Source of the DNA: DATBRV01 sp036560145
GTDB lineage: Bacteria; Myxococcota_A; UBA9160; SMWR01
Length of the DNA stretch: 64,000 nt
Direction of reading: 5' to 3'
NCBI GenBank assembly: GCA_036560145.1
Contig: DATBRV010000049.1
Location: 33,224 to 97,223, forward strand
The notes under the pieces were generated by a model. The model had not been told where the DNA came from, ran no database searches, and saw only the letters and a list, made by a program, of their open reading frames with translations. Below are positions 42,937-51,073 of the stretch, in pieces. Each line of letters opens with the position of its first letter. Within the stretch, counting starts at the first letter, position 1. Both the position numbers and the translations under genes were made by a program.

Positions 42937-43401
42937 ATGCCGGTGGAAACGTCGCTCCAGACGCGCCAGGCCCCGCCCTTCGCGCACCAGAATCGGTTGG
43001 TCCACGACGTGATGCGGCGCGACTTCATCACCATCTCCACCGAGGAGAGCCTGCTCGAAGCGCTTCAGCTGATGCGGCTCGCCCGCCTCCGGCACCTCGC
43101 GGTGGCGAACGAGGGGGCGCTGGTGGGCATCCTCAGCTACCGCGATCTGCAGGACGAGCTGGTCGCATGCCTCGATCTCGACTCGCCGGACGCGCCGACC
43201 GTCGCGCAGGTCCGGGTCGCCGACCGCATGACCCGTTCCCCCTACTCGATCGGCCCCGGGGCCACGCTCGTCGAGGCCGCCGCCCGGATGGAGCGCCTGC
43301 GGGTGGGCTGCCTTCCCGTCGTCGAGGCGGGGCCGGAGGGCCTGCGGCTGGTGGGCCTGCTCACGGAGATGGACCTGCTGCGAGCGGCCTTCGCGATCTG
43401 A
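42937..43401 (+). CDS. CBS-pair protein
   Basis: A 154-residue protein that is one CBS pair. First repeat: LVHDVMRRDFITISTEESLL to HLAVANEGALVGILSYRDL. Second: VADRMTRSPYSIGPGATLVE to CLPVVEAGPEGLRLVGLLTE. CBS pairs bind adenine nucleotides and act as energy sensors; the mycobacterial dormancy protein Hrp1 (Rv2626c) has this form. ATGs at 42907 and 42919 are also in frame but lie inside the sigma-54-type promoter, so I prefer 42937. It is divergent from the globin-coupled kinase gene. Confidence 0.85.
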   Translation: MPVETSLQTRQAPPFAHQNRLVHDVMRRDFITISTEESLLEALQLMRLARLRHLAVANEGALVGILSYRDLQDELVACLDLDSPDAPTVAQVRVADRMTRSPYSIGPGATLVEAAARMERLRVGCLPVVEAGPEGLRLVGLLTEMDLLRAAFAI

Positions 43402-43442
43402 AGCAGGCGAAGATTTCGGGAACGCGTCACCCTCGGCGTCCC

Positions 43443-44879
43443 ATGGACGCCCTGGCTGCCCGCTTCGTCGACCAGCTCGCGCAGGACAAGACCGACGCCG
43501 AGCTGCTGCGCGCCGTCGGCGACCCCGACCCCGAAGCCGCCGCCGCCGCCTTCCTGACGGCCGCCCGCGACCCGGATCTGGCGCCCTCGCTCGCGCTCTG
43601 GGCGCCCGCGCTGCTGAGGACCGCGCGTCCCGGGTTCGGCGCGCACGGCCTGGCCGAGCTGGCGCGCGGCGCGCGAGAAGCGGGGGCCGCGCGGCTCGAC
43701 GTCGCGCGCCACCCCGCCCTGCCCTGCGTGCTGGGCTCGAGCGGATTCCTGGCGCGCCTGCTGGTGCGGCATCCCGGCTGGCTCGCCGAGCTCGCCGGCC
43801 CGCTGCCCGAGGCGCCGCCGGCGCATGCGATCGACGCGGACTGGGACGCGATCCGCGAGGCGAAGTACCGGGGGCTGCTGCGCATCACCGCCCGCGACCT
43901 GCTGGGCCGGCCCTTCGCGAGCAGCCTGCGCGAGCTCTCGGACCTCGCCGACGGCTGCCTCGCGGCCGCGCTCGCCTGCGCCGCGCGCGAGACCGAGGTG
44001 GAGGCGCCGGCGCTGCTCGCGCTCGGAAAGCTCGGCGGCCGCGAGCTCAACTTCTCCTCCGACGTCGATCTCTTGTTCGTCTACGAGAGCCCGGCCGCGC
44101 TCGATCCGCTCGAGCACAATCACGCGGTCGCGCGCCTGATCCGCCGCTTGAAGAGCGCGCTCGAGGTGCGCAACGAGGACGGCTTCGGCTATCGCGTGGA
44201 CCTCGGCCTGCGCCCCGAGGCGGATACCGGCGTGCTCGCCAACCCTATCGATGTCGCGCTGGGCTACTACGAATCGTTCGGCGCGGAGTGGGAGCGGCAG
44301 ATGCTGATCCGCCTGCGCCCGGTCGCCGGGCCGGCGGGCGTGGGCGAGGGATTCGCGGCCGAGATCGCCCCCTTCGTCTACCGACGCCTGATCGATCCCG
44401 GGGTGATGCGCTCGGTGCGCGACATGAAGGCGCGCATCGAGGACGAGCGGCGGCGCGCCGGGCGCGACCTCGAGCTGGATCTGAAGGAGGGGCCGGGCGG
44501 GATCCGCGACGTCGAGTTCCTGGTCCAATCGCTCCAGCTTTTTTTTGGCGGCCGCGATCTGGCGCTCCGCACCGGAAACGTGCTGGAGGCGCTGGCGACG
44601 CTCGCCCGGCTCGGCCACCTGCCGGAGGCGACCGCCTCTGCCCTCGCCTCGGCCTACACCTGGCTGCGTCGCTCCGAGCACGCGCTCCAGCTTCCCGAGG
44701 AGCAGCAGACGGCGCGCTTCCCGAACGAGCGGGCGGGGCAGATCGCGCTCGCGCGCCGCATGGGCTACGCCGAGCCGCAGGCCGAAACGGCGCGGGCCGC
44801 CCTGCTCGAGGACTGGACGGCCGCGCGCGGCGAGGTGCGGGCGCACTTCGAGGCCCTCGTGCTGCGGAGCGGGGAATGA
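43443..44879 (+). CDS. glnE: GlnE N-terminal half (adenylyl-removase part) as a separate protein
   Basis: A 478-residue protein equal to the first half of glutamine synthetase adenylyltransferase. It has the nucleotidyltransferase motif LGGRELNFSSDVDLLFVYE near 196-214 (Asp pair at about 206-208), YRVDLGLRPEADTGVL, ESFGAEWERQMLIRLRPVAG, VYRRLIDPGVMRSVRDMK, GPGGIRDVEFLVQSLQL and the helical domain ending LQLPEEQQTARFP. In E. coli this part removes AMP from glutamine synthetase. The usual protein is one chain of about 950 residues; here a real TGA stops it and the second half restarts in an ATGA overlap. A run of eight T lies at 44539-44546. Confidence 0.9.
   Translation: MDALAARFVDQLAQDKTDAELLRAVGDPDPEAAAAAFLTAARDPDLAPSLALWAPALLRTARPGFGAHGLAELARGAREAGAARLDVARHPALPCVLGSSGFLARLLVRHPGWLAELAGPLPEAPPAHAIDADWDAIREAKYRGLLRITARDLLGRPFASSLRELSDLADGCLAAALACAARETEVEAPALLALGKLGGRELNFSSDVDLLFVYESPAALDPLEHNHAVARLIRRLKSALEVRNEDGFGYRVDLGLRPEADTGVLANPIDVALGYYESFGAEWERQMLIRLRPVAGPAGVGEGFAAEIAPFVYRRLIDPGVMRSVRDMKARIEDERRRAGRDLELDLKEGPGGIRDVEFLVQSLQLFFGGRDLALRTGNVLEALATLARLGHLPEATASALASAYTWLRRSEHALQLPEEQQTARFPNERAGQIALARRMGYAEPQAETARAALLEDWTAARGEVRAHFEALVLRSGE
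44539..44546 (+). other. T8 homopolymer in glnE
   Basis: Eight consecutive T inside GC-rich coding sequence (codons for Leu-Phe-Phe). Such runs can cause transcriptional or replicative slippage. The frame is intact in this sequence. Confidence 0.6.
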
Positions 44880-46192
44880 CGGGGCTCCTCGAGGCGCGCT
44901 TGCGGGAGGCGCTGGCGGGCTCGCCGCTCGCGCCGCGGCTGGCCGACGCCGCCGCGCCGCTGCTCGAGCAGCGCTCGGGGGACGCCGCCGTGCGCCGGCT
45001 CGAGGCCGGCGCCCTGAGCGGTCTCGCGCGCGCCGTCGCGACGCAGCCGGCGCTCGCCGGCTTCCTGTCGCACCGCCCACCGCTCTTCGAGCGCATCGCG
45101 CTCGCGAACGCGGAGACGATCGGCCAGCGCCAGCAGGAGCTGGCGGCGAGCGCGCAGGAGGAGCCGACCGGGGACCTCGAGAGCGAGCTCGACGCGCTGC
45201 GCCTGCTGCGCCGCGAGGAGACCGCGCTCGCCGCCTGCTGCGAGCTCGGCGGCCTGGCTCCCTTCGAGCGCATCTCCGAGTTCCTCTCGATCCTCGCCGA
45301 GGCGATCACCGCGCGCGCGCTGCGCCTCGCCCGGCGCGCCCCGGCCGCCTCCCGGCAGGCCTTCGCGGTGATCGGGATGGGCAAGATCGCCGGACGCGAG
45401 TTCACGCATCACTCGGATCTCGATCTGATCTTCCTCTACGAAGGCGGTCCCGACGAGGTCTCGGTCGCGTCCAAGATCGGCCAGCGCCTGATCGCTTATC
45501 TCACGACCATGACCGGCGCCGGGATCGCCTACGCCGTCGACACGCGCCTGCGTCCCTCGGGCCAGAAGGGGATGCTCGTCACCTCTTTCGAGGGCTTCAC
45601 GCGCTACCAGCGCGAGACCGCCGAGACCTGGGAGCACCTGGCGCTGCTGCGCTCGCGCCCGATCGCGGGCGAGGTGACGCCGGCGGAGGGCGCCTTCGCC
45701 GCGATCCGCCAGAGCGTGCTGCGCGGCGGGGGGAAGCCGTGGCCCTATCTCGCCGATCTGCGCGCCCGCGTCGAGCGCGAGCGCGCGAAGGAGGGATCCG
45801 CGCCGCTCGCCTTCAAGACGGGGCCGGGCGGCCTGATGGACGTCGACTTCCTGGCGGGCGGCGGCCTGCTGGAGCAGGGCACCCGCGCGTTCCCGGCCTT
45901 CCCCAGCGTCGCCGCGATGCTCGCCTGCGTCCTGCCGGAGCCGCGCACGCAGACGCTGCGCGCCGATTACGGCGCGCTGCGCGTGCTGGAATCGCGCGCC
46001 CGCTGGGTGACGGGACGCGCGGTCGAGGAGCTTCCGGCCGAGGCGGAGGCGCTCGGCGCGATCGCGGAGCTGATCGAACCCGGACTCGCGCCCGCCGAGC
46101 TGCTCGAGCGGACGCGCGCGCTGCGCCGCCGGATCCGCGCGGCCTACCAGGCGGTCGTGAGCGCCGGGACGATCGCGGCGATCCCGGCCTGA
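44876..46192 (+). CDS. glnE: GlnE C-terminal half (adenylyl-transferase part) as a separate protein
   Basis: A 438-residue protein equal to the second half of GlnE. It has FLSHRPPLFERIALAN and the second nucleotidyltransferase motif GMGKIAGREFTHHSDLDLIF with its Asp pair near 181-183, AVDTRLRPSGQKGMLVTS, ETWEHLALLRSRPIAG and FKTGPGGLMDVDFLAG. In the intact enzyme this half adenylylates glutamine synthetase. The ATG overlaps the stop of the first half (ATGA), a coupling that would give equal amounts of both. All active-site motifs are present, so it looks functional rather than a broken gene. Confidence 0.9.
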   Translation: MTGLLEARLREALAGSPLAPRLADAAAPLLEQRSGDAAVRRLEAGALSGLARAVATQPALAGFLSHRPPLFERIALANAETIGQRQQELAASAQEEPTGDLESELDALRLLRREETALAACCELGGLAPFERISEFLSILAEAITARALRLARRAPAASRQAFAVIGMGKIAGREFTHHSDLDLIFLYEGGPDEVSVASKIGQRLIAYLTTMTGAGIAYAVDTRLRPSGQKGMLVTSFEGFTRYQRETAETWEHLALLRSRPIAGEVTPAEGAFAAIRQSVLRGGGKPWPYLADLRARVERERAKEGSAPLAFKTGPGGLMDVDFLAGGGLLEQGTRAFPAFPSVAAMLACVLPEPRTQTLRADYGALRVLESRARWVTGRAVEELPAEAEALGAIAELIEPGLAPAELLERTRALRRRIRAAYQAVVSAGTIAAIPA

Positions 46193-46242
46193 TCGACGCC
46201 TCCGGCGGGCCCGGGTACCCTGGCTGCGTCCCGGAGGAACCC

Positions 46243-47436
46243 ATGCCCCCCAGGCTCGACTATGCCGCCTTCGACGCCGACAACCACTATTACGAGGCGC
46301 TCGACGCCTTCACCCGCCACATGGACCGGCGGCTCGCGAAGCGGGCCGTGCAATGGGCCGTGATCGACGGACGCCCGCGGCTGCTGGTGGCCGAGAAGAT
46401 CAATCGCTTCATCCCGAATCCGACCTTCGACCCGGTCGCCAAGGCCGGCTGTCTGGACGCCTTCTTCCGGGGCGAGAACCCCGAGGGTCTCGACATCCGC
46501 GCTGCGTTCGGCGAGCTGGAGCCGATCCGTCCCGCCTACCGCGATCGGCAGGCGCGGCTCGACCTGATGGACCAGCAGGGGATAGAGGGCTGTCTGCTCT
46601 TCCCGACCCTCGGCGTCGGCATCGAGCATCCGCTCCGCCACGACGCGGAGCTGACCCACGCCACGCTGCATGCCTTCAACCAGTGGCTCGACGAGGACTG
46701 GGGCTTCGCCTGGCGCGAGCGCATCTTCGCGGCGCCCCTGATCTCGTTGATGGACGTCGAGAAGGCGGTGGCGGAGCTCGAGTGGGCGCTCGCGCGCGAC
46801 GCGCGCGTCGTGCACCTGCGCGCGGCGCCCGTGCCCGGCGCGCGGCGCCGCTCGCTCGGCGATCCCGGCTTCGATCCCTTCTGGGCGCGCGTGAACGAGG
46901 CGGGGATCACGGTCGCCTTCCACGCGGGCGAGAGCGGCTACGGCGAATACGCCTCGCACTGGGGCGAGGCCGAGGATCTCGAGGCGTTCGCCGGCGGGCC
47001 GTTCCGGAGCGTGACGCAGACCGACCGCGCGATCTACGACACGATGGCGGCGCTGATCGTGCACGGCGTCTTCCACCGCTTCCCGAACGTTCGCGTGTGC
47101 AGCGTCGAGAACGGCTCGGATTGGGTCGCCACGCTGCTGCGCAAGCTGAAGAAGGCGGAGCGCATGAACGTGCGCGCCTTCCACGAGCCGCCGGTCGAGG
47201 CCTTCCGCCGACACGTCTCGGTGGCGCCGTACTACGAGGAAGACGTCGCCGCGCTGGCCGAGGCGATCGGGATCGAGAACGTGCTGCTCGGCTCGGATTT
47301 CCCGCACGCCGAGGGGCTCGCCGATCCGCTCTCGTTCCTCGACGAGCTGGAGGGCCTGACTCCGGCCGACGTCCGCCTCGTGATGCGCGAGAACGGCCTG
47401 CGGCTGGTGCAGCCCCGGCCCGCGTCGCGCGCCTAG
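46243..47436 (+). CDS. amidohydrolase (TIM-barrel metal-dependent hydrolase)
   Basis: A 397-residue protein of the amidohydrolase_2 family. It has DYAAFDADNHYYEALDAFTR at the start (Asp-x-Asp-x-His metal site), GCLLFPTLGVGIEH, ITVAFHAGESG (metal His), SVENGSDWV, and LGSDFPHAEG near the C terminus (metal Asp). Members hydrolyse or decarboxylate cyclic and aromatic acids. Long versions like this are common in delta-proteobacterial and actinobacterial lipid clusters with unknown substrate. GGAGG lies five bases before the ATG. The stop overlaps that of the convergent second amidohydrolase (CTAG). Confidence 0.85.
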   Translation: MPPRLDYAAFDADNHYYEALDAFTRHMDRRLAKRAVQWAVIDGRPRLLVAEKINRFIPNPTFDPVAKAGCLDAFFRGENPEGLDIRAAFGELEPIRPAYRDRQARLDLMDQQGIEGCLLFPTLGVGIEHPLRHDAELTHATLHAFNQWLDEDWGFAWRERIFAAPLISLMDVEKAVAELEWALARDARVVHLRAAPVPGARRRSLGDPGFDPFWARVNEAGITVAFHAGESGYGEYASHWGEAEDLEAFAGGPFRSVTQTDRAIYDTMAALIVHGVFHRFPNVRVCSVENGSDWVATLLRKLKKAERMNVRAFHEPPVEAFRRHVSVAPYYEEDVAALAEAIGIENVLLGSDFPHAEGLADPLSFLDELEGLTPADVRLVMRENGLRLVQPRPASRA

Positions 47437-48305
47437 GGTTTCAGCCCGAAGACGCGTAGCGCGTTCTCGCGCAGGAACTTCGGCCAGACGTGGTCGCGCA
47501 GCGGCACGCCCGGCATGTCGCGGAAGATCCGCTCGAGCGAGAGCCCCATCGGGAAGTAGCCGGCGTAGAGCACTTTGTCGGCGCCGCGCGTGTTCGCGTA
47601 GTCGATGATCGCCTTCGGGTAGTACTTCGGCGCGAAGGCGCTGGTCGAGTAGTAGAGGTTCGGCCACTTCAGCATCAGTTTGACGGCGAGATCGGTCCAC
47701 GGCTCCGCGCCGTGGCGCATCACGAACTTCAGGTCGGGGAAGAACCAGCAGACCTCGTCGATCCGGTCGACCGCCTGGCACGCCATCGGGATCCGCGGCC
47801 CGGGGACGCCCACGCAGCAGCAGATCGGGACGTCGAGCTCCACGCACTTCGCGTAGATGGGATAGAAGCGCTTGTCGTCGATCGGCACCTGCGGAAAGCA
47901 GCCGGCCGGGAAGGCGGCGACGGCCTTGATCCCGAACTCCTCGTGCATGCGCACGATGTGCCGCACCGCCTCCATCCCCTGGTTCGGGTCGACGCCGCAG
48001 GAGGGGATGAAGCGGTCGGGATGGCGGCGCAGCGCCAGCCGCGAGGTCTCGTCGCTCTCGGAGACGCCGATCAGCCCGCGCTCGATCCCGTACCTGTCCA
48101 TCTCATCGAGCGTGTACTTCACGTAGTCGTCGCGGCGCCCGGTCCTGGGGACGTCCTTGAACATGTACTCGACGGGGAAGTCGAAGGACTCGAGGCTCTC
48201 GCGGTCGCGAAACAGCGGCCGCATGAAGCCGTAGGAGGGCTTCGGGTCCTGGCTCGGGATCCCGAGCATCAGATCGATGATGGGAACGTCCGTGGGCATG
48301 CCCAT
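47433..48305 (-). CDS. amidohydrolase family protein
   Basis: A 290-residue amidohydrolase_2-like protein: PIIDLMLGIPS at the start, YGIERGLIGVSESDE, RHPDRFIPSCGVDPNQGMEA, FGIKAVAAFPAGC, KFVMRHGAEPW and KVLYAGYFPMG at the end. The His-x-His and terminal Asp of classic members are not obvious (the end reads AGYFPMG where GSDFP is usual). The metal site may therefore be altered, and catalysis is not certain. It lies 42 bases after a CBS protein gene on the same strand. ATG 48305 has GGAG upstream. Confidence 0.75.
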   Translation of the reverse strand: MGMPTDVPIIDLMLGIPSQDPKPSYGFMRPLFRDRESLESFDFPVEYMFKDVPRTGRRDDYVKYTLDEMDRYGIERGLIGVSESDETSRLALRRHPDRFIPSCGVDPNQGMEAVRHIVRMHEEFGIKAVAAFPAGCFPQVPIDDKRFYPIYAKCVELDVPICCCVGVPGPRIPMACQAVDRIDEVCWFFPDLKFVMRHGAEPWTDLAVKLMLKWPNLYYSTSAFAPKYYPKAIIDYANTRGADKVLYAGYFPMGLSLERIFRDMPGVPLRDHVWPKFLRENALRVFGLKP

Positions 48306-48347
48306 GCGCTGCTCCTCGCCGCCGCCCGCCGCGGCGCGGGCATGCTA

Positions 48348-48788
48348 TCACGCGGGGCCCGGACGCTTGCCCTCGCCCGCGCGGCGCAGCGCCCCCATCA
48401 CGTCCTCGCGAGCGAGCACGCCCACGACGCGATCGCCGTCGATCACGGGAAAGCTCTTGCTCCGGGTATCGACGAGCTTCTGGAGCGCGCGCGTGAGAGG
48501 CGTGCGCGGGCAGACGCTGAGCAGATCGCGCGACATCACCTCCGAAACCGGCCGGGCGAGGATCCGCTCGTAGGGCGGCAGGATGGTGTCCTCGGAGAAG
48601 GCGAAGGCCTTGAGCAGGTCGAGCGAGGTGACGAAGCCCACCGGCCGCTCGGCTTCGTCGACCACCGGGACGCCATTCCAGCCGTGCTTCTCGAGCAGCG
48701 CCTCGGCCTCGCCGAGCGTCGTCTCGCCGCGCACGCAGACCGGTCGCGACATCACGTCCTGCACCTGATAATCGAGGAACTCGTACAT
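48348..48788 (-). CDS. CBS-pair protein
   Basis: A 146-residue CBS pair: YQVQDVMSRPVCVRGETTLG to VPVVDEAERPVGFVTSLDL, then PVSEVMSRDLLSVCPRTPLT to FPVIDGDRVVGVLAREDV. Probable adenylate sensor of the Hrp1 kind. AGGAGG lies seven bases before the ATG. It is 24 bases downstream of the beta-CASP gene and probably in one transcript with it and with the CBS/coiled-coil gene, which has a sigma-54-like site in front. Confidence 0.87.
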   Translation of the reverse strand: MYEFLDYQVQDVMSRPVCVRGETTLGEAEALLEKHGWNGVPVVDEAERPVGFVTSLDLLKAFAFSEDTILPPYERILARPVSEVMSRDLLSVCPRTPLTRALQKLVDTRSKSFPVIDGDRVVGVLAREDVMGALRRAGEGKRPGPA

Positions 48789-48812
48789 GGCCCTGCCTCC
48801 TTTGCGTCCCGA

Positions 48813-50225
48813 TCAATGGCTGCGTTCGATGCACACCCGCTCGCCGTGGCGCGGCACCACGGCCCCCTGCCCGAACCGGCGCCCGATCGCCGCGCGCAGC
48901 GCTTCGGCGGCCCCGGGCTCGGCATGCACGACGAAGACCAACCCGGGCAGCGGGCTCGCGCGCGCGAGCCAATCCAGCAGCTCGCCCTGGTCCGCGTGTA
49001 CCGAGAATCCCCCCGCGTCCACCACCTCGGCTCGCACCGGAACGTAGCGCCCGAGCATCTTCAGGAACGGGCGGCCCTCGAGCAGCAGGCGCCCGCGCGT
49101 CTCGGAGGCCTGGTAGCCGACCAGGATCACGCTGTTGCGGGGATCGGGCAGGCGCGCGGCGAGGTGGTGGAGCACGCGGCCCCCGGTCGCCATCCCGGAC
49201 GCCGACACGATGATGGCCGGACCGCGCTCGCCGTGGATGGCCTTCGAGCTCGCGACGTCCCGCGCCTCGCGCAGGTCGCCGGGGTCGAACGGATCGCCCG
49301 CGCCGCGCAGCTCGGGGCGCACTTCGGAGTCGCCCTGCGCGATCGCCTCGCGGTAGACCGAGAGCGCGGCGAGCGCCATCGGACTGTCGACGTAGACCGG
49401 CAGCCGCGGCACCCGGCCCTCCCGCATCAGGCGCCGCAGATGGAAGAGCACGACCTCGGTGCGGTCGACGGCGAAGGCCGGGATCACGGCCACGCCGCCC
49501 CGCTCCGCCGTGCGCACCAGCGCGTCCGCGAAGCGCGCGAGCCCGGCCTCGTCGTCGTGCCGGCGATCGCCGTACGTCCCCTCGATCAGCAGCGCGTCGG
49601 ACCCGGCGGGAGGCGCCGGGGGAGCCAGCAAGGGATGCGCCGGCCGGCCGAGGTCGCCGCTCACGAAGAGGCTGCGGGGCTCGTCGCCCTCGAGATCGAG
49701 CCGGATGCTGGCCGAGCCGAGGATGTGACCCGCGGGCCGGAAGCTCGCGCGCACGCCGGGCGCTACGTCGACCGGCGCGTCGAAGGGGACGGCCCGGAAG
49801 CTGCCGAGGACCGCCTGGGCGTCGCGCTCCGTGAAGAGCGAGAGCGCCGGGCTGTGCTTCGAATATCCCTTGCGGTTGGCAAAGGCGGCGTCCTCCTCCT
49901 GAAGCCGCCCGCTGTCGGGGAGCACGATCCGACACAGCTCGAGCGTGCGGCGGGTGGCCAGCACGCTGCCGCGGAAACCGTCGCGGCCGAGCAACGGCAG
50001 ATAGCCCGAGTGATCGACGTGCGCGTGGCTGAGGAGGACGGCGTCCAGCGACGCGGGCGGAACCGGGAACGGCTCCCAGTTGCGCAGCCGCAGCGGCTTC
50101 TCGCCCTGGAACAGCCCGCAGTCGACCAGCACCCGCGCGTGCCGCGTCTCGATCAGGAAGCGGCTTCCGGTCACCGTGCCCGCCCCGCCGAGAAACCGGA
50201 GCACCGGGACGGCGGGATGCGGCAT
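48813..50225 (-). CDS. MBL-fold beta-CASP RNase-like protein
   Basis: A 470-residue metallo-beta-lactamase protein with a beta-CASP insert. It has FLGGAGTVTGSRFLIE at the start, LSHAHVDHSG (two-zinc motif) near 80, PAGHILGSASIRLDL, FVSGDLGR, LIEGTYGDR, PAFAVDRTEVVLFHL, IIVSASGMATGGRVLHHL and GFSVHADQGELLDWL. This is the RNA-specificity exonuclease/endonuclease type (YSH1/CPSF-73-like). It probably processes RNA, perhaps under stress given its neighbours. It starts 11 bases after the CBS/coiled-coil gene and precedes a CBS gene by 24 bases. Confidence 0.9.
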   Translation of the reverse strand: MPHPAVPVLRFLGGAGTVTGSRFLIETRHARVLVDCGLFQGEKPLRLRNWEPFPVPPASLDAVLLSHAHVDHSGYLPLLGRDGFRGSVLATRRTLELCRIVLPDSGRLQEEDAAFANRKGYSKHSPALSLFTERDAQAVLGSFRAVPFDAPVDVAPGVRASFRPAGHILGSASIRLDLEGDEPRSLFVSGDLGRPAHPLLAPPAPPAGSDALLIEGTYGDRRHDDEAGLARFADALVRTAERGGVAVIPAFAVDRTEVVLFHLRRLMREGRVPRLPVYVDSPMALAALSVYREAIAQGDSEVRPELRGAGDPFDPGDLREARDVASSKAIHGERGPAIIVSASGMATGGRVLHHLAARLPDPRNSVILVGYQASETRGRLLLEGRPFLKMLGRYVPVRAEVVDAGGFSVHADQGELLDWLARASPLPGLVFVVHAEPGAAEALRAAIGRRFGQGAVVPRHGERVCIERSH

Positions 50226-50236
50226 GCGCGGGGACG

Positions 50237-50974
50237 CTAGAGGGATTCCCGGATCCGGCGATAGCCCTCGCGGATCTCGGCGACCAGCAGCTTCGCCGCG
50301 TCCCGAACGTCGCGCAGCGGCTCCTCGCTGGCCTGCGCAATCTGGTGTCCCTTGGCCTCCAGGTTGTGGAACTGGTGCTCGAGCTCGTTCCAGCGGTCCT
50401 TGACCTCCGCCTTGGCGAGGTGCATGCGCACCTTCAGCTCGTCGCGCACGCGGCGCAGCTCGTCGATCTCCTTCTGACCCCTGGCCTTCCAATCCGACAT
50501 GATCGTCTCCTCTTTCGGGTTCGCGATCCCGCTGCGCTCCGACCCGGGCAGCAGCGCGGCCTTCAGCAGATCGGTCTCGGTGACGAGCCCGATCAGGGTG
50601 CGATCGGCCTTCACCACGGGCAGGCAGCCGATCCGGTGCCGCAGCATCAACTCCGCGGCCTCGCGCAGGGTCGCGTCGTCGCGCACGCTGATCAGATCGT
50701 GCGACATCACCTCGGAGACCTCGATCGAACGCAGGAACGTCCGCCGATCGGTCGCCGCGAAATCGAGCACCCGCGAGAGCGACGCCGCGAGCAGGTCCCG
50801 GTTCGAGACGATCCCCACCACCCGGGTCCCGTCCAGCACCGGCATGTGCCGGACCCGGCCCAGTCGCATCACGTCGTCCGCGAGGTCGAGGCGGTCGTGG
50901 ATCGTGAGGGTCGCCACCTCCCTCTGCATCACCTCGGCGACGGGCCGCAGCGCCGCATCGGAATTTCGACTCAT
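50237..50974 (-). CDS. CBS pair fused to a charged coiled-coil tail
   Basis: A 245-residue protein. Residues about 8-145 are a CBS pair (VAEVMQREVATLTIHDRLDL to VGIVSNRDL; VSEVMSHDLISVRDDATLRE to IGLVTETDL). From about residue 158 it is a charged helix (DELRRVRDELKVRMHLAKAE, DRWNELEHQFHNLEAKGHQI). At the junction an internal ATG (50498-50500) is preceded by AAAGAGGAGACGATC, a strong ribosome site. The last 87 residues may therefore also be made alone, or two genes have fused. A sigma-54-like site lies 14 bases before the ATG. Confidence 0.8.
   Translation of the reverse strand: MSRNSDAALRPVAEVMQREVATLTIHDRLDLADDVMRLGRVRHMPVLDGTRVVGIVSNRDLLAASLSRVLDFAATDRRTFLRSIEVSEVMSHDLISVRDDATLREAAELMLRHRIGCLPVVKADRTLIGLVTETDLLKAALLPGSERSGIANPKEETIMSDWKARGQKEIDELRRVRDELKVRMHLAKAEVKDRWNELEHQFHNLEAKGHQIAQASEEPLRDVRDAAKLLVAEIREGYRRIRESL
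50498..50515 (-). promoter_or_regulatory. internal ribosome binding site and start
   Basis: On the minus strand GAGGAG is followed after six bases by ATG, in frame inside the CBS/coiled-coil gene, exactly at the domain border. Confidence 0.5.
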
Positions 50975-50987
50975 GCCCGATCCGAAG

Positions 50988-51003
50988 TGCAGGATCGGTG
51001 CCA
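50988..51003 (-). promoter_or_regulatory. sigma-54 promoter upstream of the CBS/coiled-coil operon
   Basis: On the minus strand TGGCACC (51003-50997), GATC, CTGCA (50992-50988). Two mismatches, correct GG-N10-GC. The ATG at 50974 starts 15 bases after the GC, the same spacing as at 36747/36732 and 42922/42937. Confidence 0.5.
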
Positions 51004-51073
51004 TCCGCCCCAGGGCCGCACGGCGTTCCCGGCGCGTCGAGCTGGGGAATCTCGCCCCGTGCGGGGCCGCCAG

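Noticed and set aside
47490..50240. 916-codon plus-strand frame spanning three genes
   Set aside because: Runs antisense through an amidohydrolase, a CBS protein and a beta-CASP protein, all with strong motifs and ribosome sites.
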